NCBI GenBank assembly: GCA_964017045.1
Contig: OZ024808.1
Span: 18,283,284 to 18,347,283 of the forward strand
DNA: 64,000 bases
From: Omphiscola glabra
Taxonomy: Eukaryota; Mollusca; Gastropoda; Lymnaeidae
Direction of reading: 5' to 3'
Shown here in pieces: positions 1 to 12,798 of this stretch. A model generated the notes under the pieces. That model was not told the origin of the DNA. It ran no database searches and was given only the letters and a program-made list of their open reading frames with translations. The stretch's first letter is position 1; each line of letters starts with the position of its first letter. A program made the position numbers and the translations under genes.

Positions 1-60
1 TCATAGTTTTATCCCTTTCCTCAAGCAGATAGGAGGGTAGAGCAGCAGCAGTGGATTAAA

Positions 61-480
61 TTTAACTCATTGTCTTATGTACATCATCATCATTCAGATC
101 CATTGGCCTTTAGGGCATGTACCCTTCAGGCCTGGGGCCATGGTCAACAATTTACACTTTCTCTGCAGCTGTTCTTTTTTGGTATATAATGTGTTGTTAT
201 AGTCTGGTATTTTTGGTAGATGGTTTAGGCAGTGCTGGGCAGTGGAAGAGCTGATGTGTTACTGTCTCATTTGGATGTTTGCAAAGGGGGCACATTGGTA
301 TTTAATCTGGTTTATGTGGTTAATGTGTGAATTAAGTTGTATTGGGTGGCCAAGTGGTCTAAACTGAGCCAATCTCAAGTTCATGGTCTGGAAGTCAATC
401 TGTCTGGCACAAGAGACTGCTATTGAAGCAGTGTTGCAGCACCTGTCTGAGGTTTCTAGGATTGCTATAGATGAGGCAGC
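61..480 (-). mobile_element. Degenerate non-LTR retrotransposon tail (low confidence)
   Basis: Read on the minus strand this stretch gives a broken reading with LRLAQFRPLGHPIQLN and, further on, LYTKKEQLQRKCKLL. This resembles the region behind the RNase H domain of some LINE elements, where a tail domain is followed by a run of basic residues. Stops interrupt it. The CATCATCATCATTCAG near 85 is like the short trinucleotide tails seen at LINE 3' ends. It is a weak, motif-level call. Confidence 0.3.
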
Positions 481-950
481 CACTACCTCTCAACAGGAGA
501 GGCCAAATTTCAGAGCTGTCCAGGATTGCTATAGATGAGGCAGCCACTACCTCTCAACAGGAGAGCCCATATTTCAGAGCTGTCCAGGATTGCTATAGAT
601 GAGGCAGTCACTACCTCTCAACAGGAGAGGCCATATTTCTGAGGTGTCCAGGATTGCTATAGATGAGGCAGCCACTACCTCTTAACAGGATAGGCCATAT
701 TTCAGAGCTGTCCAGTATTGCTATAGATGAGGCAGTCACTACCTCTCAACAGGAGAGGCCATATTTCTGAGGTGTTCAGGATTGCTATAGATGAGGCAGC
801 CACTACCTCTTAACAGGATAGGCCGTATTTCAGAGCTGTCCAGGATTGCTATAGATGAGGCAGTCACTACCTCTCAACAGGAGAGGCCATATTTCTGAGG
901 TGTCCAGGATTGCTATAGATGAGGCAGTCACTACCTCTTAACAGGATAGG
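461..950. repeat. 64-bp minisatellite, about 7.7 copies
   Basis: The unit starts ATTGCTATAGATGAGGCAG and contains CACTACCTCTCAACAGG. Two variants alternate (CAGAGCTGTCC and TGAGGTGTCC), so a 128-bp higher-order period is likely. The array ends about 95 bases before the PTGES2 terminal exon and therefore lies in its last intron. Confidence 0.9.
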
Positions 951-1044
951 CATTGTCTTGTACTTCACTGCTTTTTATCCTCCCTGTAAAATATTTATGA
1001 TTAATTATTATAAAAAAATATTAATAATTTCTTTGTTTCCCCAG

Positions 1045-1191
1045 GCGGTTTATGGAATTCTGAACTCCATAGAAGGTTGTGCTGCTTTTCAAGATGCCCT
1101 GCAGAATACAAAGATTGGGTCCTGGTATTACCGCACAAAAGCTGCTGTTAATTCTCATCAAGGAGCACACAAACTCGACAGTTCATCTTGA
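1045..1191 (+). CDS. PTGES2: Prostaglandin E synthase 2, terminal exon (partial gene)
   Basis: This exon encodes the last 48 residues of a PTGES2-like protein. The reading starts AVYGILNSIEGCAAFQD, has the motif IGSWYYRTKAAV near its end, and stops at TGA 1189-1191. Vertebrate PTGES2 has the same tail layout (AVYG-hydrophobic-EG-AF, then a WY-R pair in the final helix of the GST-like C-terminal domain). A pyrimidine-rich acceptor (TTTGTTTCCCCAG) ends at 1044 and the exon begins in phase 0. The upstream exons, with the thioredoxin-like domain and its CxxC, lie left of the window. The family isomerises PGH2 to PGE2 in vitro and is membrane-associated. An AATAAA at 1345-1350 is a plausible polyadenylation signal. 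The call is by remembered homology, not a search. Confidence 0.82.
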   Translation, partial: AVYGILNSIEGCAAFQDALQNTKIGSWYYRTKAAVNSHQGAHKLDSSS

Positions 1192-1529
1192 CATTTAATT
1201 TACGGTAACTTAAAACAAATGTAAGTGGGGTAAATAGAAATAGAAGGTTGCAGTATTTTATTCAAAGGTGGATAATAATCTTCTCTTAAAAGTGGATATG
1301 GTTTGTGGTAATTAAATCTATTTATCATTAAAATATTAACTGATAATAAATATTAGGCACTGGTGTAGACCAGACAAAGATAACAGATGCCTAAATGTAA
1401 AAGCCTGCCTGGGAATTTTGTGTACTTATTTGTTCATTCATAGACTTTCAGTTATCATAAACTGAACTAATCTCTACAGAAATGTTAACTAATCACATCA
1501 TAACTGATGACAGCATAATGCTTTGTTAA

Positions 1530-1682
1530 TCACATCAGAAGTCATCCATATCTTTACAACCTGAAAAGTTAGGCTGGGTATCACATCAGAAGTCATCCAT
1601 ATCTTTACAACCTGAAAAGTTAGGCTGGGTATCACATCAGAAGTCATCCATATCTTTACAACCTGAAAAGTTAGGCTGGGTA
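1530..1682. repeat. 51-bp tandem repeat, 3 copies
   Basis: Three near-identical copies of a unit beginning TCACATCAGAAGTCATCC and ending TTAGGCTGGGTA. The near identity indicates recent amplification. Confidence 0.95.
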
Positions 1683-4600
1683 TGGATTAGGATTTATAAA
1701 GGGATTATGGCTGCTGGAATTATGACAGTCCAAGAATCCCTACGCTATTGATTACTTTTTTGGTAACTGTCAAACAGAACTCTAGGAATATCTTTCAAAA
1801 TGCTGCACATGCTGATAGATCGTGTTGCCTTAATGGAGTGTCATGCTGGTCTAAGTTGACAGTTTTTAGAGGTAAAAGAGATAATTGTTTAGTGGCTGCT
1901 TAAAGAGTTCTAAATATAGGTACATTATGTGTGAGTATCAGGAGGCCTCAACTAAGTTGATTTAGGAGAATGGTTTAGCTCATGCAAATATATGCGTCAG
2001 GACCATCTGGAAATGGTAAGGGAAGAATAATAGTAGGAGGTTGCATGAAATCAACACAAATTTGTATATGATTTGCAAATTTATAGTCGTCACTAGCCAC
2101 TTCGTGCTTTGACTTTTGCGCTATCACTCAATGACATTTTTTTCAAATATAACATATATTCATGAAAAAGTTGATAGAGAAAAGGACACAGCGAGTGTTT
2201 GGTTGTCTGAGTCAAGTATACACTCCTGTGTTACAATTAAAATTACTCTGTATGACGGTAGACCTATGTATCTGAGAACCCCATAGGGTCTAATAAAGTT
2301 AAAAACTGTGTTTAGATGGTCTTGAACAGCTTTACTATGCTCAAACTACGAAAATATTTGATTTATAAATAAAGAATCCTAATTCGCGGATATTCATTTA
2401 TTGCAGTAGAGTCTGGAACTTATTAACCACGATAAACGAGGGGTGACTGTATATGGGTTGTCCCCAACTAGGAAAAAATGGATAGCTCCGCAGCAGTACT
2501 ACATTGTTTGAATAGCAAATAAACATTTCAACCAATTTGTTAGTGTTAAATTATTATTGTCTGTTCATCCCAGCTTATTGGATAGAATTTTTTTTTTTTT
2601 AAAAAGGAAGGGTTTTTGAAGAAAAATTGTCTGCTATATGTATTGAGTATTTGCACTACACATAGTAAAACAATATTTTGTGGTGCACTTCTGTAATATG
2701 GTGATTTATACTAGTCTGATAACTATACATAGTGAAAGGTCTGAGACTGAGAGTAAAGACACCATTTTAATAAAATGTAAATAAATGACAAATAAAATTC
2801 CCTTGGCTAACTTTAGTTTTGGAAAGTAATGAATTTCAGGAGATAGTTTGATGATAGCTTGAAATGCAACAATTTAACTGTTCTCAAGATTTTTCTACTA
2901 GTAATATTCCTTGCCTATCATTACCGGTATCATGCTTTCTTTTTTTTTTTAATGGTAAAAGTTTGTACATTAATGACCTTATCTGTTAATTTGTTATATG
3001 AACAATGTGTCATTTATATATAATTTTTTTATGTATATTAAAAGTTTGTGGATTGAAATTGAAAGACCCTATCCATTTATTTCATGTATAATCTATTTTG
3101 CTCAGAAGTGTCAATACATATTTATTAAAGAAAACCATCTTGTCTGTGTCATTATTTTAGTTAAACAAACTTATTGCAAATGGTCACAATATATTTAATT
3201 AAAAAAACGTCAACATCTCACAAATGATACTTTGAATTTAATCTGCCAGGATTGGGCTGTGCTAACCATGTTATGGGGAAAAGTACGTATAATTTACTAT
3301 ACTATTGTTTTTTTAAATGTATGCAATGTTAGACTAGTTAGAAAACAAACCTCATCAGTGGCCCTATAGAAAGTTGAATTGCCTGTTTTGTATAAAGAGG
3401 TGTCGGAGAATTGATGCCACCTAGTAGGGTTCTAGCAAGTGTCTCAACTCACCCTCATTGGGCTATGGGTAGGTTAACAATATGGACTAGTTTGCTTTGT
3501 TTTTCGGGAAACAGAATCCTTCTTCCCACTGGGGAATTTGAGGTGATCTGAGGGACTCTCCATGAATGCATTGAATGAGAAATTCAAATGAGAACAACCA
3601 AAATAGTATTCTGCAGAGATCATTGTGAGATTAAAAAGAAACAAATTGCATATTTCTCCATAAAATGACTGCACAACAAATCCAAAACTTTCAGTCAATG
3701 AGAGCTAAAAATACATTTCTTATTTTAGGCAATTTACCTTGTAGATTTATTGATGTGTAATGATATTAACAAATTAATAGATGTTAAAATTATTTGATGT
3801 CCCCTGATCTCCCTGAACTATTTGGAGGGGAGGTTACTGATCAATCACAATGGTTAGGAAGTCAGGGGACAATGGCTATTAGTGAGCTAGCTCGCCCTGC
3901 CAAAAGAGTTCTTATTTGGTCCACTTCAGCAATAATATGAATGCATGGTGCAAGCTTCACCCCTAATCATTGATGCTATCTATATATTCATCTTTGTATT
4001 CATCAATCAATATATTTATTTATTTACATACATATACAATATAAAATCTGAATCATGGGTTAGCAACACAATTGTCATTCAAACTGATAGACTCTATAGG
4101 GATTGAAAGTTAAAATTGAATTTTTATTTTAAATACCAATATATTTGTAATTGTAACATTTGTAGGTAGCATTTAGTCTATTTTTCTGGCATTTAGAAAG
4201 TGCAGTTGGCTGATATTGCTTATGGTACACTTAACTGTTTTGTAGTTTTAGCAATGTTTATTGTTTCCTCCATAGCATGGCAACTTTGTCAGGTGACAAC
4301 TAACCTTTGTATGACATATTTACTGATAGTGGTACTGGTATTGTCAAAACAGACCCAGAGGAGAAATCCAGTTATCTCATTCATATCAATCTGCTACTTG
4401 GTAGCAGAATTTGTGAATAAAATTTGCAGAGAAATCAGTTTTCCTTGAACATGGCTTCATAGGTTTAGTAAGAATAATAATTGAATTTCTATGTTGAAAA
4501 AAAAAGGATAGATAGAAATTGATTATATTTTTAAAATTATTTTATAATTTTAAAAATTATAATTTTTACATTTGTCTGGGTCTCTTGGTCTGCTTAAAGT

Positions 4601-5360
4601 ATTGTGGTCTATAAGTATAAGAGATGAGTTCTCCGTGTTGTGGTCTGTAAGAGATGAATCTCAGAAATGAAGAATGGGCTATACACAAAGCTGTTTTTGC
4701 TGTGTTACTGTTTTTTGTTTACTGTTTTTGACAACTCTTGATGTCATCTGTTGAATTAGTTTTTCTCTTGCTTCTCTGTACCTGGAGAAAAACATTTTTA
4801 TTGATTGAATCATCCAAGAAAAAAAGAAACATATATCAATATTATTTAAATGGTTTAAAACTTAAATAAAAAGCTTTTTTAAAATATGAACTATTCACAT
4901 TTGCTCCCTTATAGTAATAATCTGCTTTGAAGTTTGAACCTTTCAATAAAGTTGAGGACAATGCCCTGAAAGTTACATCAATACACATTATTGTAAAATT
5001 ATGTGACCAACTTAATTCATGATAGCTATTTAATTTTTGTTGAAAAAAAGGAACATGCTACTATTTCATGGCATTTACAAATTCAAAACTTAATATTCGA
5101 ATGGAACAAAATGTTTAAATCATACAATTTGAATGTAACCAAATATCAGCTTACTATTTTACCATATGAATGCAAAAGAACCTTAACAGCTTAATCTTAC
5201 TGTTTGAAAGTGCCATAAATAAATAACAAATATTTGAATGCAACAAAATAACAACTGATGATATGATTATAATGCAATAACAACTGATCGTTTGAATTTA
5301 AGGAACAAAATAGTTAAAATATTTTTTCATCGACTATCATCCATATTAAAACACCAAGAC

Positions 5361-5654
5361 ATTAAAAGAAATTTTTTTTAATGTTGAAATTTCATTTTAC
5401 AAATTACTATGCCCAGATCATTTTTAAAAAGAGACCATTTTAATTTTTTTTCAATAGTAAATATGTAACTATTAAATAAAATAAAGAAGTAAACTTTAAA
5501 CAAAAATATTAAAAGAAATTTTTTTTAATGTTGAAATTTCATTTTACAAATTACTATGCCCAGATCATTTTTAAAAAGAGACCATTTTAATTTTTTTTCA
5601 ATAGTAAATATGTAACTATTAAATAAAATAAAGAAGTAAACTTTAAACAAAAAT
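5361..5654. repeat. 147-bp tandem duplication
   Basis: A block starting ATTAAAAGAAATTTTTTTT at 5361 recurs from 5508 with almost no differences, giving two head-to-tail copies of 147 bp. It is a recent duplication in non-coding AT-rich DNA or an assembly duplication. Confidence 0.9.
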
Positions 5655-6923
5655 TTTTTTCCATATCATAATAAAAATTTAATTTTTATTGAAAAAGGTA
5701 TTTTTTATTTATAATTAACTCATTTCATAATAAATATATATATACCAATATATATACATTGAGAGAAAGAGAGAGAAGGACAAAGAATTAGAATGTCTAT
5801 TAAAAATATCCTTTAATTAGACCAAGAATTAGAAAGTCTATTAAAAATATCCCTTAATTAGACCAAATTGTTACAGAGGTTGTAGCAATGCAGAAGAGAG
5901 AGTCACATAAGATCATAAACTTGGTGATGATAAATACATTTTAAACAACTTGTTTTATGTGATTTAAGTTTAAGGTATAAAAATTTCAACTGGTAAAAAA
6001 ACAGTGTAAAAATATGCATACAAAAAGAATCATCATTATTTTTTCATAAGGACAAATCAGGTGACAAAAGTTGTAACAATTTTTGTATGAGTAAAAAATT
6101 TTAACTTTAGCTGAAAGTCATTTGTTTCCAAAAAACATTTTTTGGTAATAATTAGCATTGATATTAATATTGTGTTTACCACTTTTTAAATGAAATGTTT
6201 TTGTTTTCAATTGAATTTTCATTCTGAAAGTGGGAACATAAGGAAAAAAAAATAGTAACCACTGAATAAGATATAACAAACAAATTTTTTTTTTCATAGA
6301 TCATTCACCAAAAACCAGTATTTTGTAATCTTACAATGATCTGTAATTTGTGTAACTCATTCTTCCTAATAAAAAGAATTGAGAAATAAAATGAGATGAT
6401 TTCATTTTAAATTTTATAAAAAGGTCTCTATCACATAAGATTTAAATGCACAAAAATATATGAATAAACATATAAACAACAAAAAAGGTCATCTTGTAGA
6501 AAACATCCATTCAACTGTTATACATTCAAATCCATGGATTACCAATAATAAAGTTCACTAGTTTGTTGGGGACTTTGTTTTCTTTGCACTAATTTCTTGA
6601 GCTTTAGTATACTTATGAAATAAGAAGCACAAAGTTCGGAAAATCTTGAAAATGGACAAAACAAAACACCAGACATGTTGGCCAGCCCCCCTGCAATTTC
6701 CCTGGCCAATGTATTCAGTAAATATTTACATTAATATACACTTAAAGATCTGAACCTGTTTGCATCATGCATGTATATAGGATGTATTTTGCTCTGCATA
6801 GTTTAATTCAAAAGGACAGCATCATATTTTGAAAATGTTTTCAAATGACAAAATCCTTGCAGGTGTCAATTAAACAAAAAAATAATATATTTAATAATCT
6901 TATTGAATAATATGCACACTTAC

Positions 6924-9900
6924 TTGATTCTGCAATTTTGTTGAGAATGGGGTTGACAGTTTCGCAGAGAGACAAGCGTTGGGCCACATATTCACGGACC
7001 ATTGCCTGTTTGTTGTGTTCCAACCACTCTTGTTTTTCTTTACAAGCATTAACTACAGTATACTGCAGAATAATTGGGAGGGGGGGGGGGGAATAGATTA
7101 AAATAATCATACAATAAAGTGACAAGATTTAGCTGTGTTAAATGACAACATTAACCTGCTTAGTGCTATGACAAGTAACAAGATATCTTGAAGAATATGT
7201 TTAATCTTAATCTGAAACTTATCATTTTAATGATGAGACTTATACATTCAATGATTACTTTACATGGAACTTTAAAAGTGCAGTGATTACATTAAATGAG
7301 AATCATTAAGTCAATGATTGAACTAAATAAGATATAAATCCAATGTTTATTTTAAGTATGTTAGCCGGTCATATAAATTGTCAGTTAATTGCGACAATTT
7401 AAATAATCCTGCTGCTGTGGTTACCTTTTCTTCTCTGGTCAGTCTGCTAAGAGCAGTTTTGTCAACAGGATCATAAATAGCATCTTCAGCCACACCAATT
7501 GATTCTTGTAACAAGATTTTTGCTTCTGTTGATTAATAAATGCTATAATTTATTACAAGAGAATAATTATTGTTTTAAATCAAATACATTTGATTATTAA
7601 ATTGAATGTTTCACTTCTCGCAAAAAACATGGCATATAAAATAAGAAAACTATTTTTTGGGGGGCTGGAAAGGAAGTGGAAAAAACTTTCCTTACAACTG
7701 ACTACATTCTCAATTGACAGTAAAAAGTTTGATAAATGTCTGTAACTCTTCAGTTGTCTTAATTAACATCATTTTGATTTTGCTGGATTAAAATAATAAA
7801 GACAAAAAAAACTGGCATTACTAACCGGACAAATCAATGAATTCCACACATTCCTCTTGATTATACCGCAGAGCTATCTCCCTTGGACGTTCATTAAAGA
7901 CATTTATAAGCTGAAGATTACCTCCCTTTTCCACAAGTACCTTCAAAACTGAAATTCTTCCCCAGGCAGCAGCGAAATGAAGAGCTGTATAACCTGTGTT
8001 TATTTAAATGAATGTGTTTAAAATTGAAGCAAATCATATTTATCCAATAGTTTATTCATTTAAAAACATAGATTCAAAAACTAAGTTAACAATAGCAGAA
8101 AATGTTGGACTCACTCTGGACACTAGGCCATGTAAGTTTAGACTTAACGAAAAAACAAAAAAGGAAATGAATAATTTTAGAAGAAAGGACATAAAAAGAA
8201 ATAATACAATACATATATGAGACTTATAACACAGTAGTAGTATGGCATCCTTCCGTCTTCACGAGACGATGGAGTAGCTATATTTTAGTCCTACACTTCA
8301 ACGAGTGGCTCACTAGGCCAATCCTGGAATGACAATCTCGTCTGCATTTCACGCAGGAGAATGATGATTCCTGGTTAATTTTGGCCTTCCGTGCTGTTCT
8401 TTTTCTTGCAAGGGCTTCGTTCCGCACATCTTCTGCCTTTTTCACTCCTTCGTATTCTGCCGTTCGACAGCTGGAACGTTGTTCGGCAATGATCTCCCAT
8501 TTATTGACTTCAATGTTCGCTTCCTTCATGCTCTTTTTGCAAAATCCATATATCTCAGGCGAGGCCGACCAATAAGTCTTGTCCCTTCTGCCAACTCTCC
8601 ATACAACAGCATCTTTGGAATACGGCCTTCCTCCATTCTCCTTACAAGGCCTAACCAGCGAAGGCGCTTCTTGCTAAGAGCGGAGAATATGCTACACATT
8701 TTGGAATGTTCCAAGACCTCTGTGTTAGTCACCTTGTCCTGCCATCGGATGCGTAGAATGCGACGCAGACATCGTTGATGGAAGCTGTTAAGTTTCCGCT
8801 CGTTAACACAGTAGACACATACAAAACACTACACAAGAAAGTTAAAGAAACAACATTTACTTTGCAAAACTTTTAACACCAAATCAACTAAACAAGACTC
8901 GATGACTTGATCAATTTACATACCAAAATAGACACAATAAAAAAAAGCTATTCCATAATTATTACACTTTACAGATCACAAAGAGATAAAAATTACAATA
9001 AACATATCAAAATCAAACATCATTTAAAAAAACTGCCCTCATTTGAAATTTAACAATGCACTTTTAGAAACCAACCAGTACACAGAAATCATTAATAACT
9101 CAACAGAACAATATAGCACAATACCAGTACTCGACGTAGTAGTCTACTCCGACTAAAGATATGCTCTTAAGATCTTAGGTAGGAGGGCGGGTACCATTCA
9201 TTTAGTTGGTCCCATCATGGATGACGTGTGCAAGATCGGCAAATTAGGAGGAAAGGAAAAGTGCAGTGGATTACAGGGCATGTTAACATCAGTGGCAGTG
9301 GAAAAAGCAGACCTTCTGACAAAAAGTTGGGCTGCCCAGCCTCAGCCAGATGTACCAGTGACTATCTGGGAATTTAAAACTGGTTGCCGGACCATTTAAG
9401 AACAAAATGGTACAGGCAGTGGGCAGAGGTGTAATCGCTAACTTGCAGACTCCTAGCAGACAAGACCCATTGTGGTGGTTAGGTCCCAGTCAGCAGAGTC
9501 TAGTGGTACAGATGCGTACCGAGCCTATTTTAACACGCTAGATAATAACAGGGACCCTATCTGCAGGCATTGCAGGCTGGTCCCAGAAACACTAGCGCAT
9601 CTTCATCTGTTGACAGAATGTTCCTCACTAGATGTTTCAGGGGAAGCCAGGGCGGCAGGAGAGCACTATGCGAGGAGAATGTTATATGGCTCAGCTCAGC
9701 AGATGGAGCTGTTAGCCGATGTACAAGCCGGGTTCATAAGAGAGTAATCTCAGACCTTCACCAGAATATGTGCGTTAGCTAGCACACTACCAGCAACAAA
9801 CATAGGGCACCACAGGGACCTTGTAAAACCTACACTACAATCAAACATGTCACAAAAAACATTGCAACACACAGACAAATCAGATAAAAAGAAAAGGAAT

Positions 9901-12798
9901 TAGTATACTCGTACCAACCGAAAAATCAAACAATCCACTCAGCCACACCATACAAGAATTAAAGAAAGAACTGGAAACAATCCAACAACATAAATACAAT
10001 GGTGCATAGGTTAGAAGTATAATGGTCACAAACAACACAGAAGCACATACAAGCAGTTTTAACAATAGAACAAAACACATGAAAAAGCAGACTGATAGGA
10101 CAAATCATAGACACGGAAGGGGAACACACACTGATGCTCCAAAGATAAGTGTAGTATTTTTTTAAAGTGTTCACTAACTTTTTGAAACACAGAAAAAAAT
10201 TGGATTCAGATATACAAGACGAACACACACACTACAAGTGGACAAAAACATTACATTAGCAGACATAAAAACATAACCGTCCAACATGAATAAAAAACAA
10301 TTCACCTGGACCAGATTGCCTATCAACAGAATTCTACACTTCTTTTTCACAACAATACAACCAATTTTACACACGAGCCTAGAAGAAGTTTACAACCACA
10401 AGGAGTTACTACACTCAATGAATACTTCATACATCAAACTTTTACCTAAAAAGACTTGGACCTTAACAAAAATGGCAGAAAACCTATGAAACACTTGGGA
10501 GAGAAAAGTTCTCCTGAAAATATATGGACCAACAAAAGATGAATAAGGATGGAGAATATGAACCAACCTGGAATGGTAGATTCCATATCAGGATCCCATG
10601 CTAGTAACAGAAATAAAAAGAGCAGGCTACGATGGGCGGGACACAGAAAAAATGCATAATGACAGAGGAGTGAAGAGGATGCACCACCGAAACCACAGAT
10701 GAAAACAGCTCAAAGGCAGACTGAGGCTTAGATGGATGGGTGATGTGGAAAAAGATCTACACCACCAGCTTATCCAAGAAAAGTATTAGTTAGGTCTAAG
10801 TGGAATGAAGTAGTGAGGTAGGCCAAAGCCCTATATGGGCTGTAGCGCCACAGGGATGAATGGATATGCCTTGCCATGGGCGGAGCAGAGCTGCTGCATG
10901 ACCTTGTAGGCCCCCTCCAACGTTTCTTTTTTTTTAAATTTAACTATTCATAAATTCAATTTAATTTATTTTCTATTAATTTTGTTCCCCATCATGACTT
11001 TGGGCCCTTAAATATCTGAGGCCTCCTGCAGTTGCAGGGTTTGCAGCATTTATACGAGGGCTTTGTTGGGAGAAGAAAAGTGCTTTGGGGGAGATTAGTA
11101 CCAGATTATAGAGAGAATAGATAATGTTAATTTAAATAGAATAGAACTCGCAATGGGGAGATTAGACTATGTTATGTGGAGATTAGACTACATTATGGGG
11201 AGATTAGTCCAGATTATTAAGATATTAGACCAGTTTAAGGGGAGATTAGCCCAGGTTATGAGGAGATTAGTCCAGGTTATATGGAGATTAGTTCAGATAA
11301 TTGAGAGAGTATACCAAATTATGTAGAAATTAGTCCAGGTTATTGAGAAAATAGTCCATGTTTTTGAGGGATTAGACCAGGTTGGTGAGAGATTAGAACA
11401 GGTTATGTGGAGATTAGAACAGGTTATGTGGAGATTATTCCAGGTTGTTGATACATTAGATCAGATTATTGTGAGATTAGACCAGGCACTCCTTTGTTAG
11501 AACCTATTGGTTTCATGTCTGAATTACAACCAAGAGATATCAGGGTCCAATTCTCTTGGGGTTGATTCCAGTTAAGAGCAAAAAGCGGGGTGATATGGAC
11601 TCATCACAATTTCTTTGGGAGGAGGTACTCAGAGTAAAAAATTTCAACTACCAAAGGTGGAGGATTCAGCAAACTTGGAAGTGCTGTGACACACAGACAC
11701 ACAAAAATGTTACTTCAAGTTTAAATTTTATAGAGAAGTTTTCATAGAAGCTCCCTGCATAGCTGTGAGCCGCATAAATATTTACCATTGTCCGAGAGCC
11801 CAATTGCACTTCAATTAACAGATAAATGATATATCCACAAATCCATAGCATATTGTTTTAAAAAGAATAAAGCATGACTTAATCAGCTAAAAGAAAGCTT
11901 ACCTTTGGAATTGCAGCTGTTGACATCAGCACCACCTTTATCAATTAGAAGTCTAGCTACATCTGTTTGGCCTAGACATGCCACAACATCTAGTGGTGTC
12001 TTGCCAAAGTCATCTCTGCTGTTTACAGCAATCAAAGCTTCTGCTCTTAGTGGATCAGTATCACTTTCCAAACATCTGCAAAAAAAAGTGATAGGTCGGT
12101 TTTATGATAGACAAGTGGCAAACATGTATCCCACTATAAATTATAATTAATAAATATGCATGATTTACTAAATAATTATCCTCCTTTTCACAATAGAGCA
12201 ATTAACAATAGTTTTTATTTATACTCAGTAATTATTTACACCATTATTGCAACCATTATCATTATGCCATTTAGCCTATTTTGTTTTTATAAATATATTT
12301 CAATAATTTCATGGTTATTTTTGTTATAAATAATGAGTGAGCTTTTGGTAACAAGTTTTAACCTTAAATTAAAATTATCATCTTAATTTGGGCATAAATG
12401 ATCGATTACTGAGACACTAATTGCCATTTATGGCATAGGACTCAGACTAAATCCGTGCCGTATACTTATTAATAGTAATAATAGTAATTTATTTTAAAAA
12501 TTGTAACCTACTTTATGACACGATCTAAATTATTTTTGTATATCCATTGTGTGAGAACATTGGAGTCTGAATCGAATACAAATGCTTCACTTCCTTCGCG
12601 CTTAGTGATATTATTTTGTAGACTTGCATAGCGACTTTCGAAATCGCTATCTTTAACCTCTCCATTCGTAGTTACAGTTACAGTGTCCGATTCACTAGCT
12701 ATTTGAGTTAACGCTTGTGCGTCATCATTTTCAGAGACTATTCCCGATATTGAGGCTTCCCTGGCCAATAGAGGCAGATTTAAGGAAGAACCAGTCAT
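6924..12798 (-). CDS. ANKRD45: Ankyrin repeat domain-containing protein 45 (last exon unresolved)
   Basis: Coding exons on the minus strand are 12798-12512, 12075-11903, 7993-7826, 7525-7425 and 7062-6924, all with GT-AG junctions and compatible phases, giving about 289 residues plus a tail. Residues 1-95 are acidic and low in motifs. Two ankyrin repeats follow (FGKTPLDVVACLGQTDVA near 113 and GYTALHFAAAWGRISVLK near 153), then a degenerate third. The C-terminal part has YTVVNACKEKQEWLEHNK near 245, matching the conserved helical region after the ankyrins in vertebrate ANKRD45. The ATG at 12798 is the first usable start: the open frame extends to 12828 but begins there with GTG. The last donor (GTAAGT, starting at 6923) leaves phase 1, and I could not place a convincing terminal exon. 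The family is linked to cilia and cell division, but little is known. Intron 2 is about 3.9 kb and full of LINE debris. Confidence 0.82.
8238..8803 (-). mobile_element. 5'-truncated LINE insertion (3' end of ORF2 plus short 3'UTR)
   Basis: On the minus strand the element opens in the sequence after the reverse transcriptase: LNSFHQRCLRRILRIRWQDK, then KKRLRWLG-VRRMEEGRIPK, and a terminal zinc-knuckle-like motif CVKCRRDCHSRIGLVSH. This tail is typical of a common invertebrate non-LTR family. The reading is frameshifted around 8528. The 3'UTR has the palindromic ATCGTCTCGTGAAGACGG. The insertion is bounded by direct repeats TAACACAGTAG at 8227-8237 and 8804-8814, the target-site duplication. 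Confidence 0.85.
9217..10900 (+). mobile_element. Degenerate LINE remnant
   Basis: The plus strand carries scattered LINE C-terminal pieces. 9472-9747 reads YRAYFNTLDNNRDPICRHC followed by PETLAHL, the cysteine/histidine segment near LINE RNase H domains. 10500-10880 contains GRLRLRWMGDVEKDL and GRPKPYMG, resembling another LINE tail. Stops and frameshifts are frequent, so this is dead sequence, possibly from two insertions. Confidence 0.55.
11090..11500. repeat. Degenerate 19-20-bp repeat
   Basis: Diverged copies of a unit close to GGAGATTAGACCAGGTTATG repeat about 20 times. The divergence suggests an old array. Confidence 0.8.

Larger units (their letters stand above)
1192..6900. other. 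AT-rich intergenic stretch between PTGES2 and ANKRD45
   Basis: The two genes are tail to tail across this interval. It holds the PTGES2 3'UTR, the 51-bp array at 1530-1682, the 147-bp tandem duplication at 5361-5654, and otherwise AT-rich sequence with poly-A and poly-T runs. Short open frames at 2998-3198, 4200-4448 and 5003-5194 show no domain-like composition. The final exon and 3'UTR of ANKRD45 probably lie in its right-hand part. Confidence 0.6.
7994..11902 (-). other. ANKRD45 intron 2 filled with retrotransposon debris
   Basis: This 3.9-kb intron carries a 5'-truncated LINE copy with an 11-bp target duplication (8238-8803), a second LINE remnant in the opposite orientation (about 9217-10900), and a degenerate 19-20-bp array (11090-11500). 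It has no host exon that I can see. Confidence 0.65.
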
